Of a stretch of DNA of 64,000 bases, positions 11,634-22,139 are shown piece after piece. The translations under genes and the position numbers were made by a program. Below the pieces are notes generated by a model. The model did not search any database, was not told the DNA's origin, and saw nothing but the letters and a program-made list of their open reading frames with translations. Position 1 is the first letter of the stretch. Every line of letters begins with the position of its first letter. The DNA comes from Ovis canadensis (Eukaryota > Chordata > Mammalia > Artiodactyla > Bovidae). The stretch covers positions 33,386,001-33,450,000 of the forward strand of contig NC_091256.1 in NCBI RefSeq assembly GCF_042477335.2. Direction: 5' to 3'.

Positions 11634-12012
11634 AGTTCAGTTCAGTTCAGTTCAGTTCAATCGCTCAGTCGTGTCCTACTCTTTGCAACCCCATGAATTG
11701 CAGTATGCCAGGCCTCCCTGTCCATCACCAACTCCCGGAGTTCACTCAGACTCGCGTCCATCGAGTCAGTGATGCCATGCAGCCATCTCATCCTCTGTCG
11801 TCCCCTTCTCCTGCCCCCAATCCCTCCCAGCATCAGAGTCTTTTCCAATGAGTCAACTCTTCGTGTGAGGTGGCCAAAGTACTGGAGTTTCAGCTTTAGC
11901 ATCATTCCTTCCAAAGGAATCCCAGGGCTGATCTCCTTCAGAATGGATTGGTTGGATCTCCTTGCAGTCCAAGGGACTCTCAAGAGTCTTCTCCAACACC
12001 ACAGTTCAAAAG
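11634..12012 (-). mobile_element. BovB LINE, 3' end, inside L1
   Basis: Plus strand opens with five TTCAG units (the reversed BovB tail), then 'cgctcagtcgtgtcc', and runs to 'cttctccaacaccacagttcaaaag'. The minus-strand frame 11657-11983 keeps the BovB C-terminal peptide '[19 protein letters not shown]' and ends '[14 protein letters not shown]'. It interrupts the L1 3' UTR, so it is younger than that L1. Confidence 0.95.
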
Positions 12013-12195
12013 CTCAGGAAACCCAAATAGGGGCTCTGTGTCAGCCTAGAGGGGTGGGATGGGAAGGGAGATGGGAGGGAGGTTCAGAGGGGAGGGGATA
12101 TGTGTGTACCTATGGCTGATTCATGCTGAGGTTTGACAGAAAGCAACAAGATTCTGTAAAACAGTTATCCTTCAATAAAAAAAATTGATTAAAAA

Positions 12196-12391
12196 ATAGG
12201 GTGCTAAAATTGAGGTGATAATCATCACCCTCTTGGTTAGGACGGCCTCCCTGAGCTGTTTGAATACTCCCTGTCTCACTAGCTATGGTAGTGGACATAG
12301 CATTTGTGTTAGCATACTTCACCTAGGAACTGCCCAGCCATATCCCATGGTTCAGCTTCCTGGTGAAAACAGAAGCACTACGTTAGGACAG
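12196..12391. other. Short unassigned spacer
   Basis: Spacer between the L1 A-tail and the next Bov-tA. It ends with one copy of that SINE's target-site duplication (12383-12391). Confidence 0.5.
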
Positions 12392-12613
12392 GGCTTCCCA
12401 GGTGTCTCATTGAGTAAACAGTCCATCTGCAATACAGGAGATGCTGGAGACTTGGGTTCAGTCCCTGGGTTGTGAAGATCCCCTAGAGGAGGGCATGGCA
12501 ACCAACTCCTGTATTCTTCCCTGGAGGGTCCTATAGACAGAGGAGCCTGGTGGGCTATAGTCCATAGGGTTGCAAAGAGTCAGACACGACTGAAGCAACT
12601 GAGCACATACACA
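12392..12613 (+). mobile_element. Bov-tA SINE, full length
   Basis: Head 'ggcttcccaggtgtctcattgag' through B-box region 'cttgggttcagtccc', body and tail 'cagacacgactgaagcaactgag'. Target-site duplication 'ttaggacag' at 12383-12391 and 12614-12622. Confidence 0.93.
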
Positions 12614-12622
12614 TTAGGACAG

Positions 12623-14037
12623 TGTGTTCTCATCATCTGGACAGAAGTGAGCTCTAGAGTAACAAGTCCTTTCCCCAAGAATGTGAACTTTGAAGCTAGC
12701 AGATACAGAGTCTGGGTTGTCTGAAGTGAGTCTCATTAATGGCAATGCTTGTGCCCGGAGTTCATTTACCTCTCAGGTTCTTTGATGGACCCAGTCCTGC
12801 CAGTATATTTCTTTTCTTAGCTTAAGCCAGACAGATTTGTTTCTTGTCATACTCAACCAAAATACTTTAACTAATAAATATGGAGCTGGACATTTCTGGA
12901 AACAAACAGCACAATTTGGTTAAAAATGCTTTCCTTACATAGACTGGGTTGAAAACTTGGCTCTCTGCAGGTAAGTTAGATGTGAAAACAGCTTTGTAGA
13001 GAGTGAGCATTCATTATTGTCCACCATATGAGGAACGCTGATGGGGAGTGAGAGAACTGTACTAGAGTTAGCAATTTGGAGGCTAAAGCAGAGTTGGTAC
13101 CTCTTTCTGTTTCTGTGCAAAGAAACTGGGATTTTATTCTGTTTCAAGTGGAATGAAAAGAGCACACTTGTCAAAGCAGAATAGCACAGATTGGTTAGAC
13201 AAATTACCATACCTCTACAAAAATGAGTGAGGTTGATCCAGATGTATAACTATGGGGAAATGTTTAAGCAAATAAATCAAGTTCAGAATAGTGTGTTGAG
13301 TACAATCACATTCATGTAAACATGTTGGCCTATGCATAGAACAAATGCTTCTGAAAGAATAAACAAGAAAATATAAATAATGGCTACCTGTTAGCAAGGT
13401 AGGAAGAGTCAGAACTGAGAACTGTTCCTATTTTGCATCCTTGTGAACTATTTGATAGATGTATTTTTATACATGTTATCTTCTACAATTAAAAAAATGA
13501 AAATGGAAGAATTGGTAGCATTCTTTTTACTTATTACCCATATGCCCCAGGGTAACTTGCTTAACTTTTGTAAACTTTATTCTTCTCTTGAAGAATAGAA
13601 GACTACAGTTCTACAGTTCTCTGTAGAACTGAGAAACTAGAGGTCCCTAGAACAGCGAAACTTGGCTTTGCTGTGGGGATGAGCCATGGACCACCTAGAG
13701 TCATGAGCAAAATTCTACACACCTGAATGTACATTTTTTTAACAGAATATCAGAGTCTCAAATGGATTTATAAACCAAAAGCCTCTAAACATGTGTAGTC
13801 AACTATAAACTTTGAGAGAGAACAGACTGTATGATATTCATCTTTGTGTTCCTAGAACTAGGGCTGTTTAGGCCATTAGAGAATAATTCAAAATCATAGA
13901 TAAGGAAAGGAATAAAATGAAATCTTCTAAAGTATTGTGAAAATATAAATGACAGCTACCATGCAAACATTAGTATCATCATTTTTAATTTCTCAGGCAA
14001 ATCAGTAGATAGAATTTCCCACACTTGTGAATTTAAA
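12623..14037. other. Intergenic, possible weak L2 trace
   Basis: About 1.4 kb without a gene. Around 13815-13900 the text 'acagactgtatgatattcatctttgtgttcctagaac' resembles the 3' end of L2, but I would not call it on this alone. Minus-strand frames at 12935-13210 and 13215-13397 show no known domain. Confidence 0.45.
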
Positions 14038-14527
14038 TTGCTATTACTTTGCCAACAAAGGTCCGTCTAGTCAAGGCTATGGTTTTTCCAGTAGTCATGT
14101 ATGGATGTGAGAGTTGGACTGTGAAGAAGGCTAAGCGCTGAAGAATTGATGCATTTGAACTGTGGTGTTGGAGAAGACTCTTGAGAGTCCCTTGGACTGC
14201 AAGGAGATCCAACCAGTCCATTCTGAAGGAGATCAGCCCTGGGATTTCTTTGGAGGGAATGATGCTAAAGCTGAAACTCCAGTACTTTGGCACCTCATGC
14301 GAAGAGTTGACTCATTGGAAAAGATTCTGATGCTGGGAGGGATCGGGGGCAGGAGAAGGGGACAACAGAGGATGAGATGGCTGGATGGCATCACTGACTC
14401 GATGGACGTGAGTCTGAGTGAACTCCGGGAGATGGTGATGGACAGGGAGGCTTGGCATGCTGCGATTCATGGGGTCGCAAAGAGTCGGACACGACTGAGT
14501 GACTGAACTGAACTGAATTGAACTGAA
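14038..14527 (+). mobile_element. BovB LINE, 3' 490 bp
   Basis: Begins in RT-downstream coding sequence ('ttgccaacaaaggtccgtct') and runs to the tail 'ctgaactgaactgaattgaactga'. The coding frame 14162-14506 preserves '[19 protein letters not shown]' and ends '[12 protein letters not shown]'. An in-frame stop (14139-14141) replaces the usual CGA of the A-E-H-R-R-I-D segment. Flanks 'gaatttaaa' and 'gaattcttaaa' could be an imperfect target-site duplication. Confidence 0.94.
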
Positions 14528-15184
14528 TTCTTAAAGATGTTCCTCAATTCTCCTCTTTGAACTGTACTCTGGGTAGTGAAAGTCTGGCAGCAGAAACTGA
14601 AAGCTTCATCAAGGAAATTAGGTTATCTATTGGATAATTCTCATCAGCATCAAGTTAATCTGAACTCTTAATCTAGACTCAAAGTGTAACATGTTAGCTA
14701 GATTAATGCCAAATAGCAAAGAGTAAGCTACCATGTAGAACTGATGCTTGCTGTACCACCTTTCTGAATAGGTCATGTGACAAGAATGAAGGATAAAATT
14801 AATATTACTACATCTGTAGTAATATTAATAGCAGCATTCTCCACTGTGAAATGCCACATTTTCATAGACTGAAAGGCAGTAGACGAAAAATTACAAGGCT
14901 TCAGTAATCCTTAGAATTTATTATTTGATTTTAATTAATTCACTTAATTCTTCAGCTCCTCATCAATGGATATGTAAGTGTTGGATTAGGCAGCTTCTAT
15001 GGTTGGTTTTTGCTCTGGGTGATTGTAGGATTTATTTTGTTTGCTCAGTAAATCCAGAAGATACACATAAAGATGTTATCTCCATTTTATACATGTTAAA
15101 AGTAGACCACAGGAAGATTAAAATATTTCCAGAAGTTATACAGGGAAAGTTCGAATCTTGACATTTTATTATTTTTAATTAATT
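14528..15184. other. Intergenic, nothing recognised
   Basis: No gene or repeat family recognised. A TTAATTAATTAATTA tract lies at its right edge. Confidence 0.5.
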
Positions 15185-15380
15185 AATTAGCTGCTCAGTT
15201 GTGTCCAACTCTTTGCAACCCATGGACTGTAGCCCACCTGGCTCCTCTATCCATGGGGGTTCTCCAGGCAAGAATACTGGAGTGGGTTGCCATGCCCTCC
15301 TCCAGGAGATCTTCCCAACCCAGGGATCGAACCCAGGTCTCCCACACTGCAGGCCATCTGAGCCACCTGAGAAGCCCATT
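15185..15380 (-). mobile_element. Bov-tA SINE
   Basis: Reverse-oriented: tail side 'gctgctcagttgtgtccaac', body 'ggcaagaatactggagtgg', B-box region 'gggatcgaacccagg', head end 'gagccacctgagaagccc'. All overlapping frames on both strands are shadows of this SINE. Confidence 0.93.
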
Positions 15381-15494
15381 CTGACACTTTTGATACAATA
15401 ATTCTTTTTCCCCAGGTGATTAGCAAGAAATTCAGAGATGCCAGAAGGTTAATTATTTCTTACCAAAATAGCAAGGAGGTTGTTTTTTCAAAAT

Positions 15495-15645
15495 AGACCT
15501 GGATTTGAATCTCAAATCCTTTATCTACCAATTGAGTCATCTTTCACCTTATTCAGTTTCCATTTTCATTTATAAAAGAGTATGTGCCTTTCAGTTCATT
15601 GTGGGAATTAAGTGAGATAATGCATTTAAAGCCTCTGCTGGTTTA
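15495..15645 (+). mobile_element. MIR SINE fragment
   Basis: 'gatttgaatctcaaatcc', 'ttattcagtttccattttcatttataaaa' and 'attaagtgagataatgcatttaaagc' appear in MIR order and spacing. Old, diverged mammalian-wide SINE. Confidence 0.65.
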
Positions 15646-15999
15646 TTGAGTGTTTGTCTCATTCGTTCTTATCATGGGTTCATTGATTCCTCATTGTCTC
15701 ATGAGTGTAAAGCCATCCTTCTCAATTCAGAGAAGATTTTTTTAGATAGAGGGTGGATTTTTTTACCCTCTCTTTTGTATTCAAGTCTAATGTTTAGCTT
15801 CTAAAACATGTCAGCCTCATAGATTTCAGCAATCAGAAGGGGTTTTTTACCTAAATTTTACCTAAAAAGGTAAAATTTTCCTGAAAGTAAATAGTGTCTA
15901 ATAATGAAAGCCTCTTTGAGAACCAGTCATAGGATCAAATCCAGGGGTCTTAACACAGAGTATGGAAAGAACAGCAGGTTATACCTGGAGATTTTCAGC

Positions 16000-16220
16000 T
16001 ACCCTGGAAGGCTGCAGTCCATGGGGTCACTGAGGGTGACACGACTTTACTTTCACTTTCACTTTCATGCATTGGAGAAGGAAATGGCAACCCACTCCAG
16101 TGTTCTTGCCTGGAGAATCCCGGGGATGGGGGAGCCTGGTGGGCTGCCGTCTGTGGGGTCGCACAGAGTTGGACACAACTGAAGTGACTTAGCAGCAGCA
16201 GCAGCAGCAGCAGCAGCACC
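16000..16220 (+). mobile_element. BOV-A2 SINE, 5'-truncated, with (AGC)8 tail
   Basis: Partial first monomer ('ggctgcagtccatggggtc'), linker 'ctttcactttcactttcatgcattgg', full second monomer to 'gaagtgacttagcagcagcagc'. The AGC tail is expanded to about eight units and is a likely polymorphic microsatellite. Confidence 0.93.
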
Positions 16221-16322
16221 TTGGGATGACACCACCAGCCACATCAAGTATCTGTATGAGATGAATAAACAGTGAGGACCTACTCTGTAGCGTGGGCAAC
16301 TCTGCTCAGTGCTCTGTGGTGA

Positions 16323-16540
16323 CCTGCATGCTCAGTCGCTCGGCTGTGTCCGACTCTTTGAGACCCTGTGGACTGTAGCCTGCCAGGCTCCTCTGTCCAT
16401 GGGATTTCCCAAGCAAGAATACTGGAGCAGGATGCATTTCCTCCTCCAGGCAATCTTCTCAGCCCAGCGATTCAACCCAAATGTCTGGCATCTCCTGCAC
16501 TGGCAGGTGGATTCTTTACCATTGAGCCACCAGGAAGCCC
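16323..16540 (-). mobile_element. Bov-tA SINE inside L1 tail
   Basis: Tail 'catgctcagtcgctcggctg', body 'ggatttcccaagcaagaatact', head 'gagccaccaggaagccc'. The 8 bp 'gtgacctg' of the L1 host appears on both sides. Confidence 0.92.
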
Positions 16541-16654
16541 CTGTGACCTGAATGGGAAGGAACTCAAAAAAAGAGGGGATATATGCATAGCTGTTTCAGG
16601 TTTCTGTACAGAAGAAAGTAACACAGCATTGTGAAGCAACTATAATTCAATAAG

Positions 16655-16852
16655 GGCTTTCCAGGTGGCGCAGTGGTAAAGAATCTGCCTGCCAGTGCAG
16701 GAGACACGGGTTCAATCCGTGAGTAGAGAAGATCCCCTGGAGAAGGTAATGGCAACTCACTCCAGTATTTTTGCCTGGAAAATTCTATGCACAGAGGAGC
16801 CTGGTTACTACAGTCTGTGGGGTCTCAAAGAGTTGGACATGATTGAGCACAC
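16655..16852 (+). mobile_element. Bov-tA SINE inside L1 A-tail
   Basis: Full head 'gggctttccaggtggcgcag' to 'agagttggacatgattgagcac'. 'ttcaataa', part of the L1 tail, flanks it on both sides. It has the opposite orientation to the Bov-tA 110 bp upstream. Confidence 0.92.
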
Positions 16853-16889
16853 ATGCATACTTCAATAACATTTTTTTTTAAGTTTGAGC

Positions 16890-17269
16890 CACAGAATCTT
16901 TGAGGATAATTTAAATAATGGAAATCTGTAAGGGTCAATACAAAAAAAAAAGGTAATAAACTTCATAGCCATTTAAATTCATTTTTATCCATAAAAAATT
17001 TGTTTTCCATGTTAATGTTTGCTTTTCTGTGTTTCATCTAAGACGCTGTTTCTGACATCCTTCTGTGGTGACACCAGATGAGGGCTAGTGACAATGAGCA
17101 TTGCAGAGGGAGGGGCTCCTCTCTGCCACCGAGGGTTAGGAAAGTTGACTCCACAGTGGCCGGGGAACAGAGCTACATGTGAGGCAATGCCTCTTTTGCT
17201 GGGTACTTTGAAATGGGATTGCAAATTAATAGCGATAGAAAAACTGTACAAGTGAATTCTTAGCATACT
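16890..17269. other. Intergenic, nothing recognised
   Basis: Unassigned sequence. The minus-strand 84-codon frame at 17012-17266 has no domain I recognise. Confidence 0.5.
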
Positions 17270-17278
17270 AATCTGATG

Positions 17279-17419
17279 AGATGGCTGGATGGCATCACCG
17301 ACTTAATGGACATGAGTTTGAGTGAACTCCAGGAGTTGGTGATGGACAGGGAGGCCTGGCGTGCTGCGATTCATGGGGTCGCAAAGAGTCGGGCACGACT
17401 GAGCGACTGAACTGCACTG
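17279..17419 (+). mobile_element. BovB LINE, 3' end
   Basis: 'agatggctggatggcatcacc' to 'gagcgactgaactgcactga', about 140 bp. Perfect 9 bp target-site duplication 'aatctgatg' at 17270-17278 and 17420-17428. Confidence 0.95.
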
Positions 17420-17428
17420 AATCTGATG

Positions 17429-18670
17429 TAACTTTTTTAAAGTAAGTTGTCTTCTTTCCCTCCTGCTATATGACTTCCCTGAAGTTTCTTGGTTTTCTTC
17501 TATTCTTTCTTGGAGTGATGGGAGATGAAAAAGTTAAGAACCATCCTCAAGGCAATCAGCCTTCCCAGTGGAGCTTGGTTTTATCCAGCTTGGGAGATGG
17601 GTTGGAGGCTGACACTTCGAAAGAATAACTGGTCTTACGTAAGGTTGATTGTATCCCCAGGATAAGACAGGATTGAAGTTTGCAAGTTCCTCCAAGGTAG
17701 TTTGCTGAACCCAGATGGCTTTAAATCATATCAGTCTGATTCCTGCTCATTCTATCTCAAACTTTTCTGGCTATATGGACCAATAAATTCTCTTTGTACC
17801 CCTGGAGATCTAGAGAGACTTTCCTACAAGGTATATGGTGATGGATGGTGTTAAGGGAGACAACTTCTAGATCCTTAAATTCCATATGCTACTCTTCCTT
17901 AAAACTGATGTCTGAGAACTTGTTTTGTTCAAGACATGAGCCAGGTTCTCTTATCCCCAGGTCCCCTTACAAAATCATTATCTTCCTTTTGTACCAAAGA
18001 AAAGTCATTCTTATCCATACTGAATCATGTTGTGGTATACTATATTGGAGTATAAAACTCTCCAGGGCAGGAAACAAGGAACCTTATGAAATATTTGTGT
18101 CTGATAAACCTCCTTTAATGATGCACCACAAACTCACGTTAGAAGTTCTTACCTTTCCTTGTTTTGACTATATTTCTGCTAAAGGTGAAGCCTGTGCTTA
18201 AGAATGGGGATTATTTGAGCCCTTGCTGAAGTATTTTGAATTTACAATGTTTGTAGAGTTCCATGCTAGGATGACGATAATGTTTGCTTTTATTTAAAGA
18301 CTTTTCTTTTCAATTCCACAAGTACCGTCAAAAATTGTATCACCCAGGATAGACTTTGTGGAAATAAAGCAAATATGATCAGTAAGAAATATTCAAGCAT
18401 GTAGAACCTGATGTCAGTCAGGCAGCAAACTTGTGGCAAGGCTATGTGCTTTTATCTGTCTATTGTTTATCTGTCTACTTACTACCAACCTGTCTTAGGG
18501 TGAGAACAGTCAATATTCATAAAACTGTATGCTGGCAAACACCCAGTCTTCATTTTCCCTACAACTAATAAAAAGAAATAACTTGATAGAAGCTTTCATT
18601 CATCTCATGTTTTAGTAGCATATTTTGCATTAGTTTAATAAGGAGATAAAAAGGTTCATAAGTATTTCTT
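17429..18670. other. Intergenic, nothing recognised
   Basis: About 1.2 kb with no repeat I can name. It contains an ATG-initiated 118-codon frame (17845-18201) with no familiar motif, signal peptide or coding neighbours. I treat it as a chance frame. Confidence 0.45.
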
Positions 18671-18936
18671 ACAGATCAAGATTACATTTTGAAATAAAAG
18701 AGCTATATGTTTAGCTTCCCTGATAGCTCAGTTGGTAAAGAATCCATCTGCAATGCAGCAGACCCCGGTTTGATTCCTGGGCCAGGAAGATTCACTGAAG
18801 AAGGGATAGGCTACCCACTCCAATATTCTTGGGCTTCCCTGGTGGCTCAGATGGTAAAGAATCCACCTGCAATGTGGGAGACTTGGGTTCCATCCCACAG
18901 ATCAACATTACATTTTGAAATAAAAGAACTATATAT
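18671..18936. repeat. ~40 bp direct repeats flanking a Bov-tA
   Basis: 18671-18710 and 18897-18936 are nearly identical (three mismatches by eye; shared core 'attacattttgaaataaaag'). They bracket the Bov-tA dimer at 18711-18896. Retroposon target-site duplications are usually below about 20 bp, so this length is unusual. Confidence 0.9.
18711..18896 (+). mobile_element. Bov-tA head-body-head dimer, 3'-truncated
   Basis: A first Bov-tA head ('gcttccctgatagctcag') and body to 'ccactccaatattcttg' run straight into a second head ('ggcttccctggtggctcag') that stops after the B-box region 'gacttgggttccatcc'. The join is the normal one of dimeric Bov-tA subfamilies, but the BovB-like 3' tail needed for retroposition is missing. 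Confidence 0.9.
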
Positions 18937-19160
18937 TAGAGCTAATTAGCATTTTATCTTTTCTTAATCATTTATTCATACTCATAAGATTAAATACTTT
19001 CTTGATTTTTCTGCAAAATGTGCTCTTATTTATCACCTTTTGATATGCTTATTTATCTCTACTGTATATTAGATTTGGCATGCCTTAATAAATTCTTATC
19101 AAGGTATCAATTCTAGACTAATACCTTAACATTCTAGATTCTAATATAAATAATGTTCTT

Positions 19161-19380
19161 GTGCTCATTCAGTCATATCCAATTATTTGAGGTCCCATGG
19201 ACTAGCCTGGCAGGCTTCTCTGTCCATGAAATTTCCCAGGCAAGAATACCGGAGTGGGGGTGCCATTTCCTTCTCCAGGGGATGGATCTTCCTGACCCAG
19301 GAATCAAACTCACATCTCTTGCATCTCCTACATTGGTAGGAAGATTCTTTGCCACTAATGCTGTCTGGGAAGCCACAAAA
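19161..19380 (-). mobile_element. Bov-tA SINE
   Basis: Tail side 'gtgctcattcagtcatatcc', body 'caggcaagaataccggagtgg', head side 'gctgtctgggaagcc'. Perfect target-site duplication 'aatgttctt' at 19152-19160 and 19381-19389. Confidence 0.94.
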
Positions 19381-19389
19381 AATGTTCTT

Positions 19390-19808
19390 AACAGAAAGTA
19401 ATTGATAATCTTTTATTATCTCCACACTTTTAATGGCTTAATGCCTTATCTTCTTTTTCTTATTAATTTTCACTTAACCCAGTCTCCTTCTGATAATCAT
19501 ATTCATCCCATATTCATTAAATAATAGAGTGAGGGAAATTCCAATACATCTATAGAGATTCAACAACTTTCCAATAATGTTTTCATTTTTATGTTTGATA
19601 TTTATTAATGAAAATGCATTTTCATTTTTGTTATCTATTTTATAAATATATTTATAATAGTAATATTTATAATAGGAATTATATTTTTTGCCAAGTTAAA
19701 GTGAAATATTTTACGTGTCAAACAAAACTACAAGAAGGTTCATAGTTTCTCAAAATTCTTTTAGAAGATATGCCAGCAAAGTATTTTAAGGTCCACAGTT
19801 CTAGTCCT
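19390..19808. other. Intergenic, AT-rich
   Basis: No gene. A local AT-rich region near 19620-19690 contains imperfect 'tttataatagtaatatttataatag' repeats. Confidence 0.55.
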
Positions 19809-19810
19809 CA

Positions 19811-21030
19811 GTTCAATTCGGTTCAGTCGCTCATTCATGTCCAACTCTTTGCAACCCCATGAATTGCAGCATGCCAGGCCTCCCTGTCCATGACCAACTC
19901 CCGGAGTCCACTCAGACTCACATCCGTCAAGTCGGTGATGCCATCCAGCCATCTCATCCTCTGTTGTCCCCTTCTCCTTCTGCCCCAAATCGCTCCCAGC
20001 ATCAGAGTCTTTTCCAATGAGTCAACTCTTCGCATGAAGTGGCCAAAGTTTTGGAGTTTCAGCTTTAGCATCATTCCTTCCAAAGAACACCCAGGACTGA
20101 TCTCCTTTAGAATGGACTGGTTGGATCTCCTTGCAGTCCAAGGGACTCTCAAGAGTCTTCTCAAACACCACAGTTCAAAACCATCAATTCTTCAGTGCTC
20201 AGCTTTATTCACAGTCCAACTCTCACATCCATACATGACCACTAGAAAAACCATAGCCTTGACTAGACGGACCTTTGTTGCCAAAGTAATGTCTCTGCTT
20301 TTGAATATGCTATCTAGGTTGGTCATAACCCTCCTTCCAAAGAGTAAGCGTCTTTTAATTTCATAGCTGCAATCACCATCTGCAGTGATTTTGGAGCCCC
20401 CAAAATAAAATCTATCACTATTTCCAGTTTCCCCGTCTATTTGCCATGAAGTGATGAGACCAGATGCCATGATCTTCGTTTTCTGAATGTTGAGCTTTAA
20501 GCCAACTTTTTCACTCTCCATATTCACTTTCATCAAGAGGCTTTTTAGTTCCTCTTCACTTTCTGCCATAAGGGTGGTATCATCTGCATATCTGAGGTTA
20601 TTGATATTTCTCCCAGCAATCTTGATTCCAGCTTGTGCTTCCTCCAGCTCAGCGTTTCTCATGATGTACTCTGCATAAAAGTTAAACAAGCAGGGTGACA
20701 ATATACAGCCTTGACATACTCCTTTTCCTATTTGGAACCAGTCTGTTGTTCCATGTCCAGTTCTAACTGTTGCTTCCTGACCTGCATACAGGTTTCTCAA
20801 GGGGCAGGTCAGGTGGTCTGATATTCCCATCCCTTGAAGAATTTTCCACAGTTTATTGTGATCCGCACAGTCAAAGGCTTTGGCATAGTCAATAAAGCAG
20901 AAATAGATATTTTTCTGGAACTCTCTTGTTTTTTCGATGATCCAGTGGAAGTTGGCCATTTGATCTCTGGTTCCTCTGCCTTTTCTAAAACCAGCTTGAA
21001 TATCTGGAAGTTCACGGTTCATGTATTGCT
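19811..21030 (-). mobile_element. BovB LINE, 1.2 kb, RT-containing
   Basis: Plus strand opens with the reversed tail 'cagttcaattcggttcagtcgctc' and runs to 'ggaagttcacggttcatgtattgct'. It covers the reverse-transcriptase palm, the C-terminal region and the 3' end. The 5' endonuclease part is missing. 'ctagtcct' (left) and 'ctagccct' (right) may be the target-site duplication. Confidence 0.96.
20192..21022 (-). pseudogene. BovB reverse transcriptase fragment (YADD intact)
   Basis: A 276-codon open frame encoding the RT core of BovB, the enzyme that copies BovB RNA at nicked DNA and probably serves Bov-tA and BOV-A2. In order: the fingers-region segment 'DIQAGFRKGRGTRDQ' (residues 7-21), motif A 'FIDYAKAFD' (43-51), 'GVCQG' (101-105), and motif C 'YADD' (145-148). 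All expected catalytic aspartates are present. The frame stops at TGA (20192-20194) where an A-E-H-R-R-I-D segment normally continues, and the rest of the C-terminus follows in 19835-20164 ('[14 protein letters not shown]'). The apurinic endonuclease domain is lost by 5' truncation, so it is a dead copy despite an intact RT core. Confidence 0.93.
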
Positions 21031-22099
21031 AGCCCTAGTGTATAGCAATTCAGAATAATTAAACAGATGAATACTAAAATGTTTAGCATATAGTTTTGGT
21101 ATACTAGGATAATGTTACTACTACTATTGCTAGTGGGAGATGTGTTTTGAGTTTATATTGTTTCTCTAGAAATAGAGATGCATTTGATTTCTGTTTTCAG
21201 TCTTCTGGTGATCAGTGTCTCCATGATTTATATAGTTGACAAATGCCCAGCGTGGTCAATTGTTCAGCAGTAAGGAAAATCTTACATGATTATATAAACA
21301 TGCTGCCCTACAACTTGGCCTCCTATTGCAGTGAGGCTTATTTCTAAGAGAAATGTACCCACTGGGTCTTTCCTAGGCTATTCATCATAGATTATTATGC
21401 AAAGTAAAAGCTGCAATAAAAAGCTTGGTTAGAAAAAAAAGTGGAAAGAAAAACAGAGAATTGGATTAGTTTCAACTTTTAAAGTTTAACTTGTATTCTG
21501 TTGTTTCCAAGTTTCTGTTTGGAAAATATGAAATGCCAGCATTTTATATAATGATGTCATTGCTATAAAAATCATTTTTAAAATTTTTCCTTTGAGTTTT
21601 AGTTTAGTTAGTTCTGCAATAAGCAGAATGGAGGCATTTGAATCAGATCCCAGACTAAAAAAAAAAAAAAAGCAAATTGCCCACAATCTTAAATAAAGAT
21701 TGAAAGTTTTATTTTGTTTTGCTTTTCAGTATCATATTTAAAACTAGAACTAGCATGTCCAAACATGATCAGTTTTTTGAAAAGTACATTTTTTCCTAAA
21801 ATAAGCCTTCACATCAAACATAACATTATAATGTTTCATAAACATCAAAGTCGATGAGTCAATCAATCTTGGCCAAGTAGGTTGACTTCTAGTGAGTTTC
21901 TACTAATATGGTTTTGAAAAAAGCTGGGTTGTTATCACAGTACCAGCTAAATGAAAATTGTCTCAGGAGCCAATAGAAAAGGCTGGTGTAGAAATACATG
22001 CCACTTTCTGTTGCATAAATTACTAAGATTAACAAATGCTGAAAGAGATGTGTTCTGTTGTCTGAATATAAATTAGTATAGGGAATTAATTCATGTTAA
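21031..22099. other. Intergenic, nothing recognised
   Basis: About 1 kb of AT-rich sequence with an A-run near 21657-21671. No repeat family or gene identified. Confidence 0.5.
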
Positions 22100-22104
22100 T
22101 CTCA

Positions 22105-22139
22105 GAAACGACTGAATGACTGAACTGAACTGAGCTGAG
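22105..22139 (+). mobile_element. BovB 3'-tip micro-insertion (~35 bp)
   Basis: 'cgactgaatgactgaactg' plus the tail and nothing upstream of it: only the last ~35 bp of BovB. A 5 bp 'tctca' flanks it (22100-22104 and 22140-22144), consistent with an extremely truncated insertion. Confidence 0.75.

Larger units (their letters stand above)
9780..12195 (+). mobile_element. Ruminant L1 LINE, 5'-truncated, split by BovB
   Basis: The largest L1 here. It holds the C-terminal half of ORF2, then a 3' UTR ('cagggcaacaatggagaaacag', 'gaataacatggaaacttacat'), is interrupted by a BovB (11634-12012), and resumes at 'ctcaggaaacccaaataggggctctg'. It ends 'gtttgacagaaagcaacaag' and 'ttatccttcaataaaaaaaattg'. 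A short 'ctcag' is repeated on both sides of the BovB. Confidence 0.93.
16262..16875 (+). mobile_element. L1 3' tail hosting two Bov-tA insertions
   Basis: L1 phrases 'gaggacctactctgtag', 'aactctgctcagtgctctgtggtgacctg', then after a SINE 'gaatgggaaggaactcaaaaaaagagggg', 'cagaagaaagtaacacagcattgtgaagcaactata' and, after a second SINE, the A/T tail. Both interruptions keep target-site duplications, so the original L1 end can be followed across them. Confidence 0.88.

Noticed and set aside
14162..14506. Arg-rich 114-codon frame that might look like a small nucleic-acid-binding protein
   Set aside because: Its end ('[12 protein letters not shown]') and the repeated occurrence of the same peptide elsewhere identify it as the BovB C-terminus.
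17845..18201. 118-codon ATG-initiated frame in unassigned sequence
   Set aside because: No recognisable motif, signal sequence or splice context, and a frame of this length is expected by chance somewhere in 64 kb. Conservation could not be tested.
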